From the NCBI GenBank assembly GCA_034716535.1, contig JAYEJW010000305.1, positions 1 through 11,077 on the forward strand: 11,077 nt of DNA, in the 5' to 3' direction. The notes beneath the pieces were generated by a model. The model searched no databases. It saw only the letters and a program-made list of their open reading frames with translations, and had not been told where the DNA came from. The translations under genes were made by a program, and so were the position numbers. Position 1 is the first letter of the stretch, and each line of letters starts with the position of its first letter. Source of the stretch: JAYEJW01 sp034716535. GTDB lineage: Bacteria; Pseudomonadota; Gammaproteobacteria; Chromatiales; Chromatiaceae. Shown here piece after piece: positions 8,069 through 11,077 of the stretch.

Positions 8069-8605
8069 CTACAGCATCAGCTTCACGGCCAGGTAGTTCC
8101 CGCCGTCCGGTTGATTCATGAAGTGCAACTTGCCGCCGCGCTCTTCGCCTGGAAATGCCAGCAGGATGCGGCAGCCCAGGTCGCGCATGCCCCGCAGGAC
8201 TTCGCCGAAGCGGATCAACGGGTATAGGGCGACGGTGGCGTAGACGATGATGGTTCCGCCGGGGGCCTCTTCGGCGAGTTCAGCGACGCGGGTTGCGAGC
8301 GATTGCTCAACCCGTGAGGCGAGACCCTGCTTCATCCAGTGGTAGTCGTCGAACTCGTCCTCACAGAGGTCCTCGACGGTCTGCTGGTCGAAGTCCGTGA
8401 AGAGAAAGCCGCTGAGGTCGAGCAGTCTGTAGAGATGTCCGTCCGCGTCGAGCTGCGGTAGGAAGACGTCCAGGAGGTGTTCTCGGAAATCCAGTTCCTT
8501 CTCCGGCGGATACACGAGCAGGATCGAGCTATCCGTTTTCACTCCACCATCGGTTCGGAATGGTTTCTGGAGCAGTTCGTGGAGTGCTGAGAAGCCTGCC
8601 TGCAT
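8069..8605 (-). CDS. brxB: BREX protein BrxB (DUF1788 family)
   Basis: The product has 178 aa, about the usual BrxB length (roughly 180-200 aa). BrxB is a small conserved BREX core protein required for defence in type 1 systems; its biochemical role is not settled. Family-like features are LLVYPPEKELDFREHL near the N-terminus, the central ATVALYPLIRFGEVL block, and the closing CRILLAFPGEERGGKLHF segment followed by an NYLAV strand. In DUF1788 proteins these correspond to the ALYPL...YPGEYDG...LxFL...NYYRA pattern. The start ATG shares one base with the brxA stop (TGATG), and a GGAGGT lies 8 nt upstream within brxA, so translation of the two is probably coupled. Membership is supported by both sequence and its position between brxA and brxC. 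Confidence 0.92.
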   Translation of the reverse strand: MQAGFSALHELLQKPFRTDGGVKTDSSILLVYPPEKELDFREHLLDVFLPQLDADGHLYRLLDLSGFLFTDFDQQTVEDLCEDEFDDYHWMKQGLASRVEQSLATRVAELAEEAPGGTIIVYATVALYPLIRFGEVLRGMRDLGCRILLAFPGEERGGKLHFMNQPDGGNYLAVKLML

Positions 8606-9420
8606 CAGGACCCACCTCCCAGGTCAAGCTCGACGACGTCACCCTGCATCCGGAAACGCAGCGCTCCCTGACGGTTCAGCTCGCCGAGGGCGTCGATGAT
8701 CTCGGATTCCTCGAGGCCGATTAGCCTGAAGACGGGCGCACGCACGATGTCGAAGTCTCGAGTGCCGATGAGTCGAAGTGCGCGAGCTAGAAGGCGGGTC
8801 GGGGCGCCATAGAGCGCTGGACGAACGGTGGTTTTCCGAATGGCTCCTTTTGCGAGTCCGAAGTCGCGGATGCTGGCGCCGTATTTTTGGGCAACCGCGG
8901 ACAGCGTCTTCTCCGACCAGGCCGCGACCTCGGGGTGGTTTGGCGCGGATGCCTTGATGTACGCGAGCACGTCGTTCGCGCGAAGTTCCGACGGGGCGCG
9001 CCGCAGGCGGGGGAACAAAAACTCCAGGCCGAGATCGGCGACCAGCTTGTCGTTGAGCGCGAGCAAGCAGTATGCCGTCAACCCGCGCTCAGGTTCCGAT
9101 CCGCAGCGTTGCCACTCTTGCCAGAAGGCCGCAAAGAGGGGGTGAGATCCGTCGAGTCGATATCTCGATTTCAGCTCCTGCCAGATCTTTCGGCGAGCTG
9201 AATCGGAGGAGCGGGCAAGGCAGTTCTCGTCGATGACCTTTGCCCGCAAGATCTCCGAGTTCGGCGATCCATCTACCGCGTCGAGCAGCAGGCAGAGATC
9301 TCCGTACAACGCCGATCGGGCGGACAACCGAGAAGCGTAGGGGGCAGCTGGATCTAGACCCGGCACGGAGCAAGGAGGTTTAGGCGCAACAGCCTCGAAT
9401 TTGCGAGCGGGTGCGGTCAT
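8605..9420 (-). CDS. brxA: BREX protein BrxA (DUF1819 family)
   Basis: The product has 271 aa, longer than many type 1 BrxA proteins (about 200 aa). BrxA is a small helical core protein, first compared with the RNA-binding factor NusB and later reported to bind DNA; its exact step in BREX is unclear. The recognisable segment is ENCLARSSDSARRKIWQELK followed by SRYRLDG (from about residue 66), matching the BrxA signature of a Ser/Arg-rich linker leading into W-x-E-L-x-x-R-Y. A central helical part (HPLFAAFWQEW, then the EFLFPRL region) follows. Extra length lies in a roughly 35-residue N-terminal lead rich in Pro/Ala and in a C-terminal segment (LGELNRQGALRFRMQGD) that resembles a winged-helix end. 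The start overlaps the stop of the upstream HTH gene (ATGA). The position before brxB and brxC is the standard order. Confidence 0.88.
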   Translation of the reverse strand: MTAPARKFEAVAPKPPCSVPGLDPAAPYASRLSARSALYGDLCLLLDAVDGSPNSEILRAKVIDENCLARSSDSARRKIWQELKSRYRLDGSHPLFAAFWQEWQRCGSEPERGLTAYCLLALNDKLVADLGLEFLFPRLRRAPSELRANDVLAYIKASAPNHPEVAAWSEKTLSAVAQKYGASIRDFGLAKGAIRKTTVRPALYGAPTRLLARALRLIGTRDFDIVRAPVFRLIGLEESEIIDALGELNRQGALRFRMQGDVVELDLGGGS

Positions 9421-9623
9421 TCCTTGTCCGTTGTGTCACCAGGTGCTTCCGTGGTGCCGCCGGCTTGGACCCAGGCGTCGACCTCGGAGAGCTTGAACTT
9501 CCACAGGCGGCCGATCTTGCGCGCGGGTAGGCCTTTGCGATCGATCCAGCGGTAGATCGAGTCTTTGGCGACGCCGAGATGGGTGGCGACGTCCTCGACG
9601 GATACCCAGCGCTCAGCTGGCAT
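9417..9623 (-). CDS. Small excisionase-family helix-turn-helix DNA-binding protein, first gene of the BREX operon
   Basis: The product from the chosen start has 68 aa (MPAERWVSVEDV). The sequence matches the HTH_17/excisionase (MerR-like) winged helix: WVSVEDVATHLGVAKDSIYRW, then the RKGLPARKIGRLWKF wing and a SEVDAWV end. Proteins of this type bind DNA as excision factors or small transcription regulators. The ATG at 9623 has GAGG 8 nt upstream. A longer version from ATG at 9659 (80 aa) is possible but has no clear ribosome site. A still longer open frame from 9833 would translate the REP-like palindrome and is unlikely. The stop overlaps the brxA start as ATGA, so it is co-translated with the BREX genes and may control them. 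It is not the WYL-domain regulator (BrxR) known from some BREX loci, nor clearly BrxE. Confidence 0.82.
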   Translation of the reverse strand: MPAERWVSVEDVATHLGVAKDSIYRWIDRKGLPARKIGRLWKFKLSEVDAWVQAGGTTEAPGDTTDKE

Positions 9624-9684
9624 CTTGTGAACCTCGGAGGTGCAAGTTTCGTCGTTCATTACCGTGAAAGTAACGGCGCATTCG

Positions 9685-9759
9685 GTGGGAGCGGCGTCCC
9701 GCCGCGACGAAGTCGGCCGGAACCCTGGGCTTCGCGTCGCGGCCAGAGGCCGCTCCCAC
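9685..9759. repeat. REP-like imperfect palindrome
   Basis: The ends are a perfect 11-bp inverted repeat: GTGGGAGCGGC at 9685-9695 and GCCGCTCCCAC at 9749-9759. Inside is a second, imperfect pair, GCCGCGACGAAG (9701-9712) and CTTCGCGTCGCGGC (9730-9743), the latter with a 2-base insertion. The nested GC-rich arms are typical of repetitive extragenic palindromes mobilised by REP-associated transposases in gammaproteobacteria. It lies upstream of the HTH gene start, which argues against the longer start for that gene. Only one copy is in the window, so repetitiveness in the genome is assumed. Confidence 0.7.
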
Positions 9760-9867
9760 AGCCAACGTTCATTGTCCGGGGTGGCGCGGGCTCCATGGTC
9801 GTTAGGGCGTTGCCACGCTTCGAACGAGACCAAACCGTGACAGTAGCACGGCCATGTTTTGCCCGCA

Positions 9868-9887
9868 AAAGTCGGTTAAAGTCGATT
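9868..9887. promoter_or_regulatory. Tandem 10-bp direct repeat, candidate operator
   Basis: AAAGTCGGTT (9868-9877) is followed directly by AAAGTCGATT (9878-9887), identical at 9 of 10 positions. A spacing of exactly one helical turn would put two protein contacts on the same DNA face. It is about 245 bases upstream of the HTH gene start. It could be a binding site for the small HTH protein or another regulator, but a chance repeat in an AT-richer patch is possible. Confidence 0.35.
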
Positions 9888-9972
9888 TGAATCAGATTTT
9901 GCCTTGACGCCGTGCTGCGTTGGTTTGCCGATGTCGTTGGACTGGAACTTAGCCCTTGGGAAGGAGGAGGGA

Positions 9973-10005
9973 CCTGGAAAGTCCAGGGGCGACTCTGGTT
10001 CAGAG
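9973..10005. terminator. Two adjacent short hairpins downstream of the two-TM gene, possible terminator region
   Basis: CCTGGA-AAG-TCCAGG (9973-9987) and CTCTG-GTT-CAGAG (9993-10005) are both perfect stems with 3-nt loops. They lie 30-63 bases past the stop of the gene ending at 10036. Neither is followed by a run of T on the minus strand, so a classical intrinsic terminator is not shown. They may stabilise the 3' end or be incidental. Confidence 0.3.
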
Positions 10006-10035
10006 CCGTAAAAAGCTTGCGTCTTCAAAGCATCA

Positions 10036-10692
10036 TCAGCGAAGGAATCGCCCTTTCTGCGAGATGTGGTCGAAGGAGAACACATGCGCGTTTGGTGCTC
10101 GATCACATCGGCCAACGAGGCGCCCGAAGAACTCCCACCTTCCTGATGCGACGTGGATCGCGTCTCCCCCGTGTTCTCCACAGATCGGGCAATTGGCGGT
10201 GTAGCGAACGAGATACATGGTGTTTCGCTTGGCGCCATCCTGCCTTCTCAGCTCCAGAAGGTAGTCGTCTCCGGACCAGGGTTGAATCAGCATTGGAGCT
10301 AGGGCGACACGATTCGCCACGAGGCGGAGCTGCCAGGCGAACATCGAGTAGAAGATGACGATGGTCAGTCCCCCGATCAGACCGAGCTTGAGGAAGGTGA
10401 CGGTGCTGGAGCTTGCGCCCATGGCCACGATCACCAGCCAGGACCAGACGACGGTGAAGATCAGTAATACGAGGAAGACGCTGAGAAAGATCTTGCCGCC
10501 CCAGCCGCCAAGGTAGACACCACGGTCTGACATCCAGCGCACAAGCCGATTGCCCGAGATGTCCTGGCGACGGTATTCCACTTGAGCGATTCGGTGCAGA
10601 TCGATGTCGGCGTCGCTGTCGCTGGCCTCTGGTTGGACATCGATGCGGAAACCGTATTTGGTGTAGTTTGTGCCAGGACGAAAACCCCTCAT
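10036..10692 (-). CDS. Two-transmembrane protein with Cys/His-rich C-terminal tail, unknown function
   Basis: The product has 218 aa and I cannot assign it to a named family. Two hydrophobic segments are visible, at about 66-90 (KIFLSVFLVLLIFTVVWSW region) and 98-121 (VTFLKLGLIGGLTIVIFY region), with no signal peptide. Residues 1-60 are polar and acidic, with a SDSDAD stretch. After the second membrane segment comes a 95-residue soluble domain with C168-P-I-C171-G, C196 and H203 (RCDRAPNAHVFSFDH), a layout that could hold one zinc ion. This suggests an inner-membrane protein with a zinc-ribbon-like cytoplasmic tail. The ATG at 10692 has only a weak GAG upstream. It sits between the transposase remnant and the BREX operon with a 412-base gap to the latter, so it may or may not belong to the defence island. 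Confidence 0.78.
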   Translation of the reverse strand: MRGFRPGTNYTKYGFRIDVQPEASDSDADIDLHRIAQVEYRRQDISGNRLVRWMSDRGVYLGGWGGKIFLSVFLVLLIFTVVWSWLVIVAMGASSSTVTFLKLGLIGGLTIVIFYSMFAWQLRLVANRVALAPMLIQPWSGDDYLLELRRQDGAKRNTMYLVRYTANCPICGEHGGDAIHVASGRWEFFGRLVGRCDRAPNAHVFSFDHISQKGRFLR

Positions 10693-10775
10693 TTCTCAAA
10701 AAGCCTCTTGAGCCCACGCTGAAAATTAGGTGCGCCGAGCCTGACGGTGGCAATTTTTGTATTTCGATCCTGACA

Positions 10776-10794
10776 AATAAGAATGCTTCTCATT
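10776..10794. promoter_or_regulatory. Fur-box-like palindrome upstream of the two-TM gene
   Basis: The 19-base site AATAAGAATGCTTCTCATT reads AATGAGAA-GCA-TTCTTATT on the minus strand, a 7-of-8 inverted repeat around a 3-base centre. Shifted by four bases it matches about 15 of 19 positions of the classical Fur consensus. It directly abuts TTGTCA, a good -35-like hexamer on the minus strand, but no -10 box follows at the right distance. It lies 84-102 bases before the ATG at 10692. It could control that gene, or be left over from a gene displaced by the neighbouring transposon. Confidence 0.4.
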
Positions 10795-10823
10795 ATCTAC
10801 GATCAGCAGGCACACCTATCCCC

Positions 10824-10837
10824 GCCGCCTCGGCGGC
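10824..10837. repeat. Short GC-rich palindrome between the two-TM gene and the transposase remnant
   Basis: GCCGCC-TC-GGCGGC is a perfect 6-bp inverted repeat with a 2-base centre, located 23 bases past the transposase stop. It is not followed by a T run on either strand. It may be part of an insertion-sequence end or a weak stem at the 3' end of the transposase message. I could not identify the terminal inverted repeat of the element. Confidence 0.3.
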
Positions 10838-10859
10838 TACCTCCTTGCCACCCCAATGC

Positions 10860-11077
10860 TCAGGCAGCCTTTCTGTAGGCGCCGCGTTTTCGTTCTTCCG
10901 CTTCGCGCTCCTGTTGTCGCAGCACCGCGCCAAGGCGTTGTACGTTGCGCGCAACCACGGCCAATGCCACGTAGCGCTTGAATCCGTCGATACCGTGGTC
11001 CGGGCATGTGTCCAGCCCATGACATTCGAGCGCATTGATTGCTGACTCTACCGCTGAATGCTGGCGACGCAGACGTC
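10860..11077 (-). mobile_element. C-terminal end of a transposase gene, open at the right edge (partial insertion sequence)
   Basis: A minus-strand frame enters from the window edge and ends at TGA (10862-10860), giving 71 visible residues. It begins RLRRQHSAVESAINALE, then CHGLDTCPDHGIDGFKRYV and ALAVVARNVQRLG, and closes with a charged EREAEERKRGAYRKAA tail. The H-S-A-V-E-S-x-I-N-x-L-E and C-x-D-H-G-x-x-G-F-x-R-Y pattern is the C-terminal catalytic-Glu region of a DDE transposase, which I associate with ISNCY- or IS5-like elements. Family naming is from memory and uncertain. It marks the border of the defence region. Whether the element is intact cannot be judged because the rest is outside the window. 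Confidence 0.75.

Larger units (their letters stand above)
9624..10035. other. Gene-free interval upstream of the BREX operon, likely promoter and regulatory region
   Basis: These 412 bases separate the 3' end of the two-TM gene from the first BREX gene and must hold the operon promoter unless transcription reads through from 10692. I see a REP-like inverted repeat (9685-9759), a tandem 10-bp direct repeat (9868-9887) and two short hairpins (9973-10005). I found no convincing sigma-70 pair on the minus strand. The best I could find is TTGCGG, 17 nt, TACTGT starting near 9872, with only about 3 of 6 matches in each box. No protein in this stretch looked real on either strand. Confidence 0.6.

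Noticed and set aside
4304..9420. Naming the BREX subtype as type 1 or type 6
   Set aside because: The order brxA-brxB-brxC-pglX is shared by more than one subtype, and the deciding genes downstream of pglX are outside the window.
9417..9833. A 138-aa version of the HTH protein starting at 9833
   Set aside because: Its first 60 residues would be translated from the REP-like palindrome and are low-complexity. Starts at 9623 or 9659 fit the HTH family length, and 9623 has a ribosome site.
9624..10035. A CRISPR array or tRNA gene in the spacer
   Set aside because: There is only one tandem pair of 10-bp units without spacers, and no cloverleaf-like set of stems was visible.

Overview
The window is a high-GC bacterial segment, probably from a gammaproteobacterium. 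That rests only on GC content, codon use, a REP-like palindrome and the gene families, so it is a weak assignment. Everything recognisable as coding lies on the minus strand, so the transcriptional order runs from right to left.

The right edge (about 10860-11077) carries the 3' end of a transposase gene cut off by the window. Next comes a two-transmembrane protein of unknown function with a Cys/His-rich tail (10036-10692). A 412-base gene-free stretch follows, holding a REP-like palindrome, two small hairpins and a tandem 10-bp direct repeat.

From 9623 leftward runs a tightly packed BREX phage-defence operon: a small excisionase-type HTH protein, brxA, brxB, brxC and pglX. Almost every junction is an ATGA, GTGA or TGATG overlap. 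The genes expected next (pglZ and brxL, or other subtype genes) lie beyond the left edge, so the BREX subtype cannot be fixed here.

The striking part is pglX. It is encoded as two open frames with a complete Fic-domain gene between them. The first frame (700 aa) holds the adenine methyltransferase core, with DPACG and NPPY motifs. The second (at least 447 aa, open at the left edge) holds the C-terminal PglX region. The Fic gene starts by a GTGA overlap with the first half, and the second half starts inside the Fic 3' end, each start having a GGGAGG ribosome site 6 nt upstream. The second half begins with about 50 residues that do not look like PglX. They look like a class I Fic antitoxin of the VbhA/YhfG kind, including a perfect [S/T]xxxE[G/N] inhibitory motif (TQAREG).

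The proposed reading is a BREX methyltransferase split around a toxin-antitoxin unit, with the antitoxin helix fused to the recognition half of PglX. Fic activity would then depend on the state of the BREX modification enzyme. The genes and motifs are visible in the sequence; the functional coupling is inference. The Fic motif lacks its usual second arginine, which complicates the simple inhibition model and may mean altered chemistry.
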